Part shown: positions 35,485 through 44,569 of the stretch, in pieces | Numbering within the stretch: position 1 is the first letter of the stretch | Layout: each line of letters starts with the position of its first letter | Assembly (NCBI GenBank): GCA_024235215.1 | Contig: JACKMU010000004.1 | Coordinates: forward strand, 1-64,000 | Direction: 5' to 3' | From: Chromatiaceae bacterium | GTDB lineage: Bacteria; Pseudomonadota; Gammaproteobacteria; Chromatiales; Chromatiaceae | Length of the DNA: 64,000 nt | Made by a program: the position numbers and the translations under genes | Notes under the pieces: model-generated | Seen by the model: only the letters and a program-made list of their open reading frames with translations | What the model was told of the DNA's origin: nothing | Database searches by the model: none

Positions 35485-36630
35485 ATGGATGACAGCTACC
35501 CCGAACTCAACGAACAGACCAGACACTGGCTGGCGCTGGCCCGCACCCCCGCACTCGGCAGCCGCCGCATCAACCGGCTGCTGAAGCTGTTTGGCTCTCC
35601 CGCAGCGATTCTTGCGGAGGCTGCCAATGGGACGGTTCAGCTGGAGCTCCCGGCGACAACCCTCGCCTGCCTCAAAAATCCCCCCTGGGCTGAGGTGGAG
35701 GAGGATCTGAAATGGCTGGAACAACCGGAACACCATCTGATCAGCTGTGTCGACCCGCACTTTCCCGAACTGCTCAACCAGATCCAGGACCCACCCGTAT
35801 TGCTCTATGTGCATGGCGCAGTTGAACTGCTGAGCTCGCCGCAGTTAGCGATCGTCGGCAGCCGCAATCCCACCGCATCGGGCAGTGCCACCGCACGTCA
35901 ATTTGCCCGCTATCTTGGCGCGCTGGGAATCACCATCACCAGCGGCATGGCAGCCGGCATTGACGGCGCCGCTCACCTGGGTGCACTGGATGCAGCGGCC
36001 GCCACCATAGCGGTGACCGGCACCGGCCTCGACCGCATCTATCCCAGTTGCCACCGTGATCTTGCCCACCGTATCGCGGAGACAGGCGCGCTGGTATCCG
36101 AGTTTCCTCCCGGCACACCAGCACGTCGCGGCCATTTCCCCCGACGCAACAGGATCATCGCAGGCTTGGCGCTGGGTACGCTGGTAGTGGAGGCGGCGCG
36201 CGGCAGCGGCTCACTGATTACCGCCCGGGAAGCCGTGGAGCAGAACCGTGAGGTGTTTGCGATACCCGGCTCGATCCACAATCCGCTGGCACGAGGCTGC
36301 CACCAGCTGATCCGCCAAGGTGCAAAACTGGTGGAGACAGCTCAGGATATCATTGAAGAGCTGGCACCGCTGCTCGCGCTATCGCCACAGCCTGCCGCCC
36401 CCGCGGAAGCACTGCCGACACAGGTCCATTGGGACCCGGATTACCAGCGCCTGCTGGCATCGCTCGACTACCACCCACTGCCGAAAGACTGTCTGATTGA
36501 GCGAAGTGGATTGACCGCAGGGGAGGTTTCCTCCATGCTCTTATTGCTTGAGCTCGAAGGTTATGTATCATCTACCCCGGGCAAGGGCTTTTGCCTGACC
36601 CCCAGGTACGACCGGAATTCCGTAAACTGA
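35485..36630 (+). CDS. dprA: DNA-processing protein DprA
   Basis: 381 aa: an N-terminal SAM-like/HhH region, the Rossmann-fold DprA core (LAIVGSRNPTASGSATARQF, TSGMAAGIDGAAHLGAL, GTGLDRIYP, FPRRNRIIAGLA) and a C-terminal winged-helix (KDCLIERSGLTAGEVSSMLLLLELEGYV). It loads RecA on incoming single-stranded DNA in natural transformation. The ATG at 35485 starts the family sequence; an open frame to 35422 lacks support. Other competence genes are not in the window. Confidence 0.95.
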   Translation: MDDSYPELNEQTRHWLALARTPALGSRRINRLLKLFGSPAAILAEAANGTVQLELPATTLACLKNPPWAEVEEDLKWLEQPEHHLISCVDPHFPELLNQIQDPPVLLYVHGAVELLSSPQLAIVGSRNPTASGSATARQFARYLGALGITITSGMAAGIDGAAHLGALDAAAATIAVTGTGLDRIYPSCHRDLAHRIAETGALVSEFPPGTPARRGHFPRRNRIIAGLALGTLVVEAARGSGSLITAREAVEQNREVFAIPGSIHNPLARGCHQLIRQGAKLVETAQDIIEELAPLLALSPQPAAPAEALPTQVHWDPDYQRLLASLDYHPLPKDCLIERSGLTAGEVSSMLLLLELEGYVSSTPGKGFCLTPRYDRNSVN

Positions 36631-36674
36631 CAGGGTCATGCCAAGCCGGTGACAGCCACATCCAAGGTAGCAAC

Positions 36675-37151
36675 ATGAACGAAAATGTAGTCGATATCCT
36701 GATTTATCTGTACGAGAACTACATGGATAGCGATCAGAACTCCTCTTCCGATCAGGCTGTTATTCATGAGGAGCTGATTCAGGCCGGCTTCCCTGAAAGT
36801 GAAGTAGAGAAAGCTTTCCAATGGATGGAAGAGCTGGCCCAGCGTCAGGGAGCGCAGGCTCTGCCAGCTCAAACCAGCAGTTCAATCCGCATCTACACCG
36901 AGAACGAAATGAGTCGGCTGGACAGCGACTGCCGCGGGCTACTGCTCTTCCTCGAGCACAATGGCATCCTGGATCCGGCCAACCGGGAACTGGTGATCGA
37001 CCGGGCGATGGCGCTTGACACCTACCAGGTAGGGGTGGAGGAGTTGAAGTGGGTGGTATTGATGGTGCTGATCAATCAACCCGGTCAGGAGAGCGCCTTC
37101 GCCCAGATGGAAGACCTGGTCTATAACGAAGTGCCCGCATATCTGCATTGA
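36675..37151 (+). CDS. smg: Smg family protein (DUF494)
   Basis: 158 aa, acidic and helical, beginning MNENVVDILIYLYENYM, characteristic of the Smg/DUF494 family found between dprA and topA in many proteobacteria, as here. Function unknown. The ATG at 36675 matches the family start; the open frame upstream to 36591 overlaps the dprA end and is rejected. Confidence 0.93.
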   Translation: MNENVVDILIYLYENYMDSDQNSSSDQAVIHEELIQAGFPESEVEKAFQWMEELAQRQGAQALPAQTSSSIRIYTENEMSRLDSDCRGLLLFLEHNGILDPANRELVIDRAMALDTYQVGVEELKWVVLMVLINQPGQESAFAQMEDLVYNEVPAYLH

Positions 37152-37168
37152 ATTATCAAACCGATTGC

Positions 37169-37193
37169 TGTAAAAACCGCCTTCCGTTTTACA
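37169..37193. repeat. Inverted repeat between smg and topA
   Basis: TGTAAAA (37169-37175) and TTTTACA (37187-37193) pair perfectly around an 11-nt loop, about 90 bp upstream of the topA start. The stem is AT-rich and lacks a following T-run. It may be an operator for topA or a weak transcript end for smg. Confidence 0.3.
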
Positions 37194-37284
37194 CATTAAG
37201 AATTTACCGCCAAGCCGAGTCTGATCAGACAGCACAGGCTGTTACGACCATTTCCAACTCAAGCTCCGGATACTGAACACCCGA

Positions 37285-39573
37285 ATGAACCTGGTAATCG
37301 TCGAGTCGCCAGCCAAGGCGAAAACAATCAACAAGTATCTGGGCAAGGATTTCAAGGTACTCGCCTCCTACGGTCATGTCAGAGATCTGATACCGAAAGA
37401 GGGCGCGGTCGATACCGAACATGATTTCGAGATGAAATATCAGGCCATTGAACGCAACGAGCGGCACGTCAAGGCGATATCGAGCGCACTGAAGAGCGCC
37501 GATACGCTCTATCTTGCCACCGATCCGGACCGCGAGGGCGAAGCAATCTCATGGCATCTGTACGAACTGTTGCGCAGCCGTCGCCACCTGAAGAACAAAC
37601 AGGTGCATCGCGTCGTCTTTAATGAGATCACCAAAAGAGCGATCCAGGAGGCAATCGACAATCCACGTGATCTCTCCATGGATCTGATCAACGCACAGCA
37701 GGCACGCCGGGCGTTGGACTACCTGGTCGGATTCAATCTCTCCCCGTTGCTGTGGAAGAAGGTACGGCGCGGCCTCTCTGCCGGCCGGGTACAGAGCCCG
37801 GCACTGCGCTTGATCGTGGAGCGGGAAGAGGAGATCGAAGCATTCCAGTCCAGGGAGTACTGGAGCATCGAAGCCGATCTGCTCAAACAGCGACAGCAGT
37901 TCAGTGCCAAGCTGACCCACTACGCAGGGGTCAGGCTCGAGCAGTTCAGCATCACCGCTGCGGAACCGGCGGCGGAGGCGAAACGCCAGCTGCTGGCCGC
38001 GGCCAACGGCCAGCTGAAAGTGGTCGAGGTGGAGAAGAGACAGCGCAAACGCAACCCGGCAGCCCCCTTCACCACCTCCACGCTGCAGCAGGAAGCTGCC
38101 CGAAAACTGGGATTCACCGCCCAACGCACCATGCGCACCGCGCAGCAGCTCTATGAGGGAATCGACACCGGTAGCGGCGCCGTGGGACTGATCTCCTACA
38201 TGCGTACCGACTCGGTGCACCTGGCGGACGAAGCGGTAGCCGAGATTCGCGAATATATCCAGCAGCGTTTCGACAGCCACCATCTGCCCGCGAAACCAAG
38301 AAGCTATAAAACCAAGGCGAAAAATGCCCAGGAGGCACATGAGGCGATCCGCCCGACTTCGGTGCTGCGCAGCCCGGATGGGCTGAAAGACCACCTCACC
38401 AAAGACCAGGCGCGTCTTTACGAACTGATCTGGAAACGCACCGTCGCCTGCCAGATGATCCACGCCACCATCAACACGGTTGCAGCAGATCTCTCCTGCG
38501 GTGAAGGCAACCTGTTTCGCGCCACCGGCTCCACCATTGCCAATCCCGGCTTCATGCTGGTTTACATGGAGGGTGTGGACGATGCCGAGAAGAGTGAAGA
38601 TGAGGATAAGGTACTGCCGCCATTGAACAAAGGGGAGATGGTCCCGCTGCAGGGAATCCGCAGTGAACAGCACTTTACTGAACCACCGCCCCGCTACAGT
38701 GAGGCCACCCTGGTCAAGGCACTGGAAGAGTACGGCATCGGACGCCCTTCCACCTATGCATCGATCATCTCTACGCTGCAGGAACGTGAATATGTCGAGT
38801 TGGAGAAAAAGCGCTTCATTCCGACCGACGTTGGCCGGGTGGTAAACCGCTTCCTGAAAAACTACTTCACCAAATATGTGGATTACGACTTCACCGCCCA
38901 GCTGGAGAACGAACTGGACGCGGTATCCCGCGGCGAAGAGGATTGGATTCCTCTGCTGAAGCACTTCTGGGCTCCCTTCAAGAAGCGCATCGACGACACC
39001 CAGGAGAACGTGAAACGCAGCGATGTCACCCACGAGGCGCTGGAAGAGACCTGCCCGCAATGCGGCAAACCGCTCTCGATCCGGCTGGGGCGCCATGGTC
39101 GCTTCGTCGGTTGCACCAACTACCCCGAATGTGACTACACCCGCGACCTGAGCAGTGACAGCCGCGAAGTGGAGACGTCGGAGATCGTACCGGACCGTAA
39201 GTGCCCCGAGTGCAGCTCGGATCTGGTGATAAAAAAGGGCAAATACGGCAAGTTCATCGGCTGCACCAGCTATCCCAAATGCCGCTTTATCGAGCCCTTG
39301 GAGAAGCCGGTGGATACCGGTGTCGTCTGTCCCATCTGTAAACAGGGGCATCTGATGCAGCGCAAATCACGCCGCGGCAAAATCTTCTACTCCTGCTCGA
39401 CCTATCCGCAATGCGACTATGCTATCTGGAACGAGCCGTTGAGCGAACCCTGCCCACGCTGCGGCTGGCCGATCGTCACATTGAAGACGACCAGAAGCAA
39501 AGGGACCGAAAAAGTCTGTCCGCAGAAGGAGTGCAGCTTCGCTGAACCGTTCGAAAAAACAGACGCCTACTGA
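37285..39573 (+). CDS. topA: DNA topoisomerase I (type IA)
   Basis: 762 aa. A Toprim domain opens the protein (VIVESPAKAKTINKYLG; LATDPDREGEAISWH). The active-site Tyr is residue 305 (ISYMRTDS). The C-terminus has four zinc-ribbon units starting near residues 590, 635, 680 and 720 (CPQCGKPL, CPECSSDL, CPICKQGH, CPRCGWPI). It relaxes negative supercoils. Length is shorter than E. coli TopA (865 aa) because the final ribbon-like domains are fewer. Confidence 0.97.
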   Translation: MNLVIVESPAKAKTINKYLGKDFKVLASYGHVRDLIPKEGAVDTEHDFEMKYQAIERNERHVKAISSALKSADTLYLATDPDREGEAISWHLYELLRSRRHLKNKQVHRVVFNEITKRAIQEAIDNPRDLSMDLINAQQARRALDYLVGFNLSPLLWKKVRRGLSAGRVQSPALRLIVEREEEIEAFQSREYWSIEADLLKQRQQFSAKLTHYAGVRLEQFSITAAEPAAEAKRQLLAAANGQLKVVEVEKRQRKRNPAAPFTTSTLQQEAARKLGFTAQRTMRTAQQLYEGIDTGSGAVGLISYMRTDSVHLADEAVAEIREYIQQRFDSHHLPAKPRSYKTKAKNAQEAHEAIRPTSVLRSPDGLKDHLTKDQARLYELIWKRTVACQMIHATINTVAADLSCGEGNLFRATGSTIANPGFMLVYMEGVDDAEKSEDEDKVLPPLNKGEMVPLQGIRSEQHFTEPPPRYSEATLVKALEEYGIGRPSTYASIISTLQEREYVELEKKRFIPTDVGRVVNRFLKNYFTKYVDYDFTAQLENELDAVSRGEEDWIPLLKHFWAPFKKRIDDTQENVKRSDVTHEALEETCPQCGKPLSIRLGRHGRFVGCTNYPECDYTRDLSSDSREVETSEIVPDRKCPECSSDLVIKKGKYGKFIGCTSYPKCRFIEPLEKPVDTGVVCPICKQGHLMQRKSRRGKIFYSCSTYPQCDYAIWNEPLSEPCPRCGWPIVTLKTTRSKGTEKVCPQKECSFAEPFEKTDAY

Positions 39574-39780
39574 TCAACTTCCGCTCCATGGCCGACTGTT
39601 GGCACGAGCGCGCCGCGCGCCGTTGCCCCTGATCCTGTCACCCGCCGGTCACTTCCCCCTTCTACCGATCGCTGCTGTTGCACAGCCGATGCGAGAAGAT
39701 TTCGGTTTTCCCGAAATTCACCCAGCGGAAGGCGATATACTGTTGTCTGCTGCACAAAGCGACCCACTGAGAGGTGGTGA

Positions 39781-41982
39781 ATGATCCTTAAAAAGGCGCA
39801 ACCACCCAAATACGCTCCAATCGGAGCCGGCACCGAGGCGAATATGCAGGCTAGCGCACAGCAGCTTCTCAAAGAGAAGTTCGGCTACAGTGATTTCCGC
39901 AACCACCAGGCGCAGATCATTGCCGCGCTGGTGGCCGGCCGCGACGTGCTGACGCTGATGCCGACCGGCGGTGGCAAATCACTCTGCTATCAGATCCCCG
40001 CACTGCTGCGTCCCGGCACCGGGATCGTGGTGTCCCCACTGATCGCGCTGATGCAGGACCAGGTGGACGCGTTGAACCAGCTCGGCATCCGTGCTGCGTT
40101 TCTCAACTCGACCCTGACTCCGGAAACGCAACGGCTGATCGAACAACAGCTACTGGCGGATGAGCTCGATCTGCTCTATCTCGCACCGGAGCGGCTGCTG
40201 ACGGAGGGGACGCTCAATCTCCTGCAGCAGGCACGACCGGCGCTGTTTGCCATCGATGAAGCACACTGCGTCTCGCAGTGGGGACATGACTTCCGCAAGG
40301 AGTATCAGCAGCTCTCCATCCTTCACCAGCGCTTTCCCCAGGTCCCCCGCATCGCGCTGACCGCGACCGCAGACAAGCGTACCCGCAGCGAAATAGTGGC
40401 GCAGCTTGAACTGCAGCAGGCAGCGCACTTCATCAACAGCTTCGATCGTCCCAACATCCGCTACACCATCCACTCGGGAGACAACGGCCGCGATCACCTG
40501 TGGCGCTTTCTGCAACGGGATCATGCCCATGACGCGGGCATTGTCTACTGTCTGTCGCGGCGCAGAGTGGAAGAGACCGCCGTCTGGCTGAATCACAACG
40601 GGCGTGCCGCTCTCCCCTACCACGCCGGATTGAACGCCGCAACCAGACGCGAGCATCAGCAGCGTTTCCTGCGCGAAGAGGGGTTGATCATCGTCGCCAC
40701 CATCGCCTTCGGCATGGGCATAGACAAACCGGATGTACGCTTCGTGGCCCATCTCAACCTGCCGAAAAGCGTGGAAGCCTATTATCAGGAGACCGGCCGC
40801 GCCGGTCGCGATGGTCTGCCAGCAGATGCCTGGATGCACTACGGTATGCAGGATGTAATCGCGCTGCGCCAATTCATCCAGCAGAGTGACGCCGAGGAGC
40901 AGTACAAACACATTGCCCGGAATAAACTGGAAGCGATGCTGGGGTTGTGCGATCTCACCGGCTGCCGGCGCCAGGCGCTGCTGGCTTATTTCGGGGAGTC
41001 ACTGGCCGCGCCCTGCGGTAACTGTGACAACTGTCTGGCACCACCGGAAACCTGGGACGCCACCGAGGCGACACGTAAAGCACTCTCCTGTGTCTACCGG
41101 ACCGGCCAGCGCTTCGGCGTCAACTATCTGATCAGTGTGTTGACCGGGAAACAGGACGAACGCATCGAACGCAATCAGCACGACCGACTCAGCACATTCG
41201 CGATTGGCAAAGAGTTGAACACATCCCAATGGCGCGCGCTCTTCCGTCAGCTGATTTCACTCGGTCATCTGGAGACAGACCAGGAGGGTCACGGTGCGCT
41301 GCGTCTCACCGAAAAGTGTCGTCCACTGCTGCGCGGAGAGACGACCCTGGCGCTGCGCAGGCCGCCGCGCCAGCCGCAGAAAAGGCAATCCGAGCGCGCG
41401 GAGAGTGCACTGCCCTGCTGGCAGCAACCACTGTTTGACCAGCTGCGCCAGCTGCGGTTGCGCATCGCCCAAGAGCAGGGGGTGCCACCCTTCGTTATTT
41501 TCCACGACAGCACGCTGCAGCAAATGGTGGAGCAATGCCCGCAGGATCTGCAGCAGTTGCGCACCATCAGTGGCGTGGGCGAGCACAAGCTGAAGCAGTA
41601 TGGACAGCGCTTTCTCGACAGCATCAGTCGACATCAACCCCCCGATCCAACGTCCGATCAACTCGGCGCAACGGTCAGCGAAACGCTTCGGCTGCACCAT
41701 CAGGGACTGAATATCGAACAGATTGCCCGGGAGCGGGGGTTGCAGCCAAACACCATATATGGTCATTTCGCTGCAGCGGTGGAACAGGGGTTACTGGATG
41801 TACACCAGATAGTGCAGCTCACTGACCACGACTATCAACGCATCCTAACCGCCCGGGAGTTGCTGCTGCGCAACGGGGAGAACGGACTGAAGGCACTCTA
41901 CCAGGCGCTGGGTCAGGCCTACGACTACCCAATTCTGCGCTGTGTCATCGCCGCAGAGTCCAGAAATCTGGAAAAACAGTAA
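39781..41982 (+). CDS. recQ: ATP-dependent DNA helicase RecQ
   Basis: 733 aa. Walker A (MPTGGGKSLCYQ, K66), DEAH box D159-H162 and the RecQ aromatic loop (SQWGHDFRKEYQ) are followed by the second RecA lobe and a zinc-binding Cys cluster (CRRQALLAYF ... CGNCDNC). A winged-helix RQC region, an HRDC domain (residues about 555-625) and an extra C-terminal helix-turn-helix (ETLRLHHQGLNIEQIARERG) come after. The HTH explains the extra length over E. coli RecQ. GAGGTGG precedes ATG 39781; ATG 39844 is an alternative. Confidence 0.95.
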   Translation: MILKKAQPPKYAPIGAGTEANMQASAQQLLKEKFGYSDFRNHQAQIIAALVAGRDVLTLMPTGGGKSLCYQIPALLRPGTGIVVSPLIALMQDQVDALNQLGIRAAFLNSTLTPETQRLIEQQLLADELDLLYLAPERLLTEGTLNLLQQARPALFAIDEAHCVSQWGHDFRKEYQQLSILHQRFPQVPRIALTATADKRTRSEIVAQLELQQAAHFINSFDRPNIRYTIHSGDNGRDHLWRFLQRDHAHDAGIVYCLSRRRVEETAVWLNHNGRAALPYHAGLNAATRREHQQRFLREEGLIIVATIAFGMGIDKPDVRFVAHLNLPKSVEAYYQETGRAGRDGLPADAWMHYGMQDVIALRQFIQQSDAEEQYKHIARNKLEAMLGLCDLTGCRRQALLAYFGESLAAPCGNCDNCLAPPETWDATEATRKALSCVYRTGQRFGVNYLISVLTGKQDERIERNQHDRLSTFAIGKELNTSQWRALFRQLISLGHLETDQEGHGALRLTEKCRPLLRGETTLALRRPPRQPQKRQSERAESALPCWQQPLFDQLRQLRLRIAQEQGVPPFVIFHDSTLQQMVEQCPQDLQQLRTISGVGEHKLKQYGQRFLDSISRHQPPDPTSDQLGATVSETLRLHHQGLNIEQIARERGLQPNTIYGHFAAAVEQGLLDVHQIVQLTDHDYQRILTARELLLRNGENGLKALYQALGQAYDYPILRCVIAAESRNLEKQ

Positions 41983-42035
41983 GAAAAACGGTATGTTTCA
42001 CCGCTTTCAGAAGATAGAGTAGCGAGTAAAGAGTG

Positions 42036-42545
42036 ATGAGCAGGCACTTTGTAGCCATATTGATGGGTTCGGATTCGGACCTCCCGGTGTTGGAATCCAC
42101 CATGGAGGTGTTGAGAAGACTGGAGGTACCGTTCGAGGCTAAAATCACCTCCGCCCACCGCACACCCGCCGCCACGCACAGCTACGTCAAGGATGCTGAT
42201 GCACGTGGATGCGCCGTCTTCATCTGTGCCGCGGGTCTGGCCGCCCATCTGGCCGGAGCGGTGGCAGGACTCACCCTGAAACCGGTCATCGGCGTCCCCC
42301 TCGATGCGGGCCCACTGCAGGGGATGGACTCTCTCTTCTCCACCGTACAGATGCCAGGCGGCATCCCAGTGGCCACTGTGGCCGTCGGCAAAGCTGGCGC
42401 CAAGAATGCCGGCTACCTGGCCGCGCAGATCCTCTCACTGCTGGACCCGGCGCTCGCTGAGCGCGTACGCGCGGAGCGTCAGGCCAATGCCGACGCGGTG
42501 ATAGCGAAGGATGCCGAATTGCAGACCCGTCTGGCCGGAGGTTAA
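42036..42545 (+). CDS. purE: N5-carboxyaminoimidazole ribonucleotide mutase
   Basis: 169 aa. The class I PurE signature is clear: MGSDSDLPVL at the N-terminus, SAHRTP with the catalytic His, and GLAAHLAGAVAGLTLKPVIGVPL. It isomerises N5-CAIR to CAIR in purine synthesis. PurK is not adjacent, unlike in many relatives. The ATG at 42036 is preferred to a GTG one codon earlier. Its end carries the Shine-Dalgarno of tsaC. Confidence 0.96.
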   Translation: MSRHFVAILMGSDSDLPVLESTMEVLRRLEVPFEAKITSAHRTPAATHSYVKDADARGCAVFICAAGLAAHLAGAVAGLTLKPVIGVPLDAGPLQGMDSLFSTVQMPGGIPVATVAVGKAGAKNAGYLAAQILSLLDPALAERVRAERQANADAVIAKDAELQTRLAGG

Positions 42546-42547
42546 AA

Positions 42548-43105
42548 CTGATCCAGCCATGGAAACTGCGTCAGGCGACTCGCGTCATTCTTGGCGGAGG
42601 AATCATCGCCTACCCGACCGAGGCGGTCTATGGGCTGGGTTGTGATCCACTGGATGGCGCCGCGGTGCAGCGGCTGCTCCTCCTCAAGGGGCGACAGCTG
42701 CACAAGGGTCTGATTCTGATCGCCGCCGATTTCGCACAGCTGCGTCCTTTCGTTGCGCCGCTGGATCGGCAAATGATGCAGCCGGTACTGCAAAGCTGGC
42801 CCGGCCCGAATACCTGGATAGTACCGGCCGCGGAGCATCTGCCACACTGGTTGACAGGCGGAAGGGAGACACTGGCTGTGCGCGTGACCAACCATCCGAT
42901 CGCCGCAGCGCTCTGTCGCAATAGCCAGATGCCGCTGGTCTCCACCAGCGCGAATCCCAGCGGTTTCCGACCGGCGCGGAGCGCGCTCAGCGTCCGCCGC
43001 ATCTTTCCCAGTGGGATAGATTTGATCGTCCACGGGCCGCTCGGCGCGCTGGATCGGCCGACACGCATCCGAGACGCACGCAGCGGTGCCACGATAAGGG
43101 GATAA
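42548..43105 (+). CDS. tsaC: L-threonylcarbamoyladenylate synthase, apparent CTG start
   Basis: 185 aa (E. coli TsaC is 190). It makes threonylcarbamoyl-AMP for the t6A37 modification of tRNA. Conserved segments: IIAYPTEAVYGLGCDP, LKGRQLHKGLILIAA, WPGPNTWIVPA, LAVRVTNHP and PLVSTSANPSG. The family sequence begins upstream of the first ATG/GTG/TTG in frame (GTG 42665, which would remove the catalytic N-terminus). GGAGG at 42537-42541 lies 6 nt before CTG 42548, the best start; ATC 42551 is an alternative. It follows the purE stop by 2 nt, so coupling is likely. Confidence 0.88.
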   Translation: MIQPWKLRQATRVILGGGIIAYPTEAVYGLGCDPLDGAAVQRLLLLKGRQLHKGLILIAADFAQLRPFVAPLDRQMMQPVLQSWPGPNTWIVPAAEHLPHWLTGGRETLAVRVTNHPIAAALCRNSQMPLVSTSANPSGFRPARSALSVRRIFPSGIDLIVHGPLGALDRPTRIRDARSGATIRG

Positions 43106-43131
43106 AAAAAACCCACCTGGGGAGAGGTGGG
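43104..43131 (-). terminator. Intrinsic terminator of mlaC
   Basis: On the minus strand, a 7-bp GC-rich stem (CCCACCT / AGGTGGG, 43131-43125 with 43118-43112) and 6-nt loop are followed by a run of eight T (43111-43104). It ends the mlaC transcript running into the tsaC 3' end; the plus-strand side has no T-run. Confidence 0.85.
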
Positions 43132-43134
43132 TAG

Positions 43135-43159
43135 AAAAAGCGCTTACATATAAAGCGCT
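43135..43159 (-). terminator. Second, upstream terminator-like hairpin of mlaC
   Basis: AGCGCTT (43139-43145) and AAGCGCT (43153-43159) pair perfectly with a 7-nt loop, and on the minus strand TTTTT follows the stem. With the hairpin at 43112-43131 it forms a tandem terminator after mlaC. Confidence 0.6.
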
Positions 43160-43287
43160 GGAGGAGGATAGATGAACACTGACCAAGGTCGGGTTTCAGC
43201 CGGGCTTAAACTTGCTTCACACCGATCAGATTTCAGTTTCACTCTTTATAGCGACTTTAACGAATAGACCTTTAGCTTTTTTTTAAT

Positions 43288-43959
43288 TCAACTGTTTTTT
43301 ATCTCCTGGTCCTGCATGCGCGCCTCGTTCAGTTGGGTTATCTTGCGGATCAGTCCGTCCATACCGATGTTTTTCACCTCTCGCCCGAAACTGGTACGGT
43401 AGTTGGTCACCAGACTGATGCCATCGATCTTGACGTCATAGGCCATCCAGCTGCCCTCTTTCAGGTGCATTTGATAGAGCACCTCGATCGGGGCCGTCTG
43501 CGGCAGCAGCAGATGGGTACGCACCGCGACATCCGACCCACCACTGCTGTTTCTGGTCGGTAGGAAACGGATCTCCCAGGATTTCAGTTCGGAAAACGCG
43601 GTCGAATAGGTACGTACCAACAGCTGCTGGAACTGTTTCCGGAATGCCTCCCGCTGATCCGGAGTCGCCTGAAGCCAGTATTTGCCCAACACCAGGCTGG
43701 ATACCTTGGCGAAATCGATATGGGGAACCAACACCTCGTTTGCCAACCGGGCGAGTTGAGCAGGATCGCCCTGAAAGTGTTCCGGATCGCTGTTGAAGAC
43801 GGTGCGCAGACGCTCTGAAATCTGTTGAATTATCTGCTCCGGGCCCGCTTCATCAGCCATCGCGACGGAAAAATGCAGAGAGATCAGCGTTAACAGCAGG
43901 AGCAGCCAGCGGGGGTAGTTGAAGCGACGTCCATTAGTGACTGTCAGCATGCTGCTCAT
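43288..43959 (-). CDS. mlaC: MlaC-like periplasmic phospholipid-binding protein
   Basis: 223 aa with a signal peptide (WLLLLLTLISLHFSVAMA). Family-like features include EQIIQQISERLRTV, ARLANEVLVPHIDFAKVSSLVLGKYW and FKQLLVRTYSTAFSEL near the N-terminal half. It shuttles phospholipid between the outer membrane and the MlaFEDB transporter. The ATG at 43959 follows GAGGAGA; the frame upstream to 44139 is not supported. No mlaA, B, D, E or F genes are adjacent, so it stands alone. Confidence 0.88.
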   Translation of the reverse strand: MSSMLTVTNGRRFNYPRWLLLLLTLISLHFSVAMADEAGPEQIIQQISERLRTVFNSDPEHFQGDPAQLARLANEVLVPHIDFAKVSSLVLGKYWLQATPDQREAFRKQFQQLLVRTYSTAFSELKSWEIRFLPTRNSSGGSDVAVRTHLLLPQTAPIEVLYQMHLKEGSWMAYDVKIDGISLVTNYRTSFGREVKNIGMDGLIRKITQLNEARMQDQEIKNS

Positions 43960-44096
43960 CGGGAATCTCCTCACATTGCAAGCGCCGGTAGATGCCGGTC
44001 CAATACCGCAGATTAACGACACAACAAGCTGAATCTGAAGCCGGAATTGCAGGAAAATAAACGAATATGCAGTTAAATGAAGGCAATTCCTGGGAA

Positions 44097-44474
44097 CTAA
44101 CCGTGCCGGGAAATACCCTCCCAATGCTCGGCAAGCCACTCCTGGATCCAGTGGGCAGGCCTTGACCCACCGAACCGGGCCAGTTCTGCTCCCTGATGAA
44201 ACAGAATGACCGTGGGGAAACCGCGCAACCGGTAGTGTCCAGCCAGTCGCATGTTCTCATCCACTTCGACCTTGGCCAGTTTCACCCTGCCAACCGATTC
44301 GGCGATGACCCGCTCAAGCGCCGGAGCCAGGGCGATACAGGGCGGACACCACTCTGCCCAAAAGTCGACCAATACCGGGGTTGCATGCGAAGCCTCGATG
44401 ACCCGCGATTGGAAATCGCATTCATCTACCGCATAGATATCGGATGATGGCTTCTCCACCTTGTCCATCGGCAT
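44097..44474 (-). CDS. Thioredoxin-family protein with WCPPC active site
   Basis: 125 aa, a single thioredoxin fold: VLVDFWAEWCPPC (C43, C46), the LAKVEVDENMRLAGHYRLRGFPTVILF strand-helix and the cis-Pro (FPTV). The motif is CPPC instead of the classic CGPC, which changes redox potential in this superfamily. No signal peptide, so cytosolic. It may be a thioredoxin-like chaperone or reductase rather than the housekeeping TrxA. Divergent from hemB. Confidence 0.9.
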   Translation of the reverse strand: MPMDKVEKPSSDIYAVDECDFQSRVIEASHATPVLVDFWAEWCPPCIALAPALERVIAESVGRVKLAKVEVDENMRLAGHYRLRGFPTVILFHQGAELARFGGSRPAHWIQEWLAEHWEGISRHG

Positions 44475-44569
44475 CCTCCCAAAAGCAGCCGCGTCGGTAT
44501 CCGAACATTGGAGCCCGACCTCGCTATAAGTTATCTTATGCCGCCTGATCAGTCACGAGACCAGCCGCT

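Noticed and set aside
37549..39351. 600-aa minus-strand open frame opposite topA
   Set aside because: Shadow of topA; no signature and no ribosome-binding site.
42665..43105. tsaC starting at GTG 42665
   Set aside because: This would remove the conserved IIAYPTEAVYGLG segment needed for activity.
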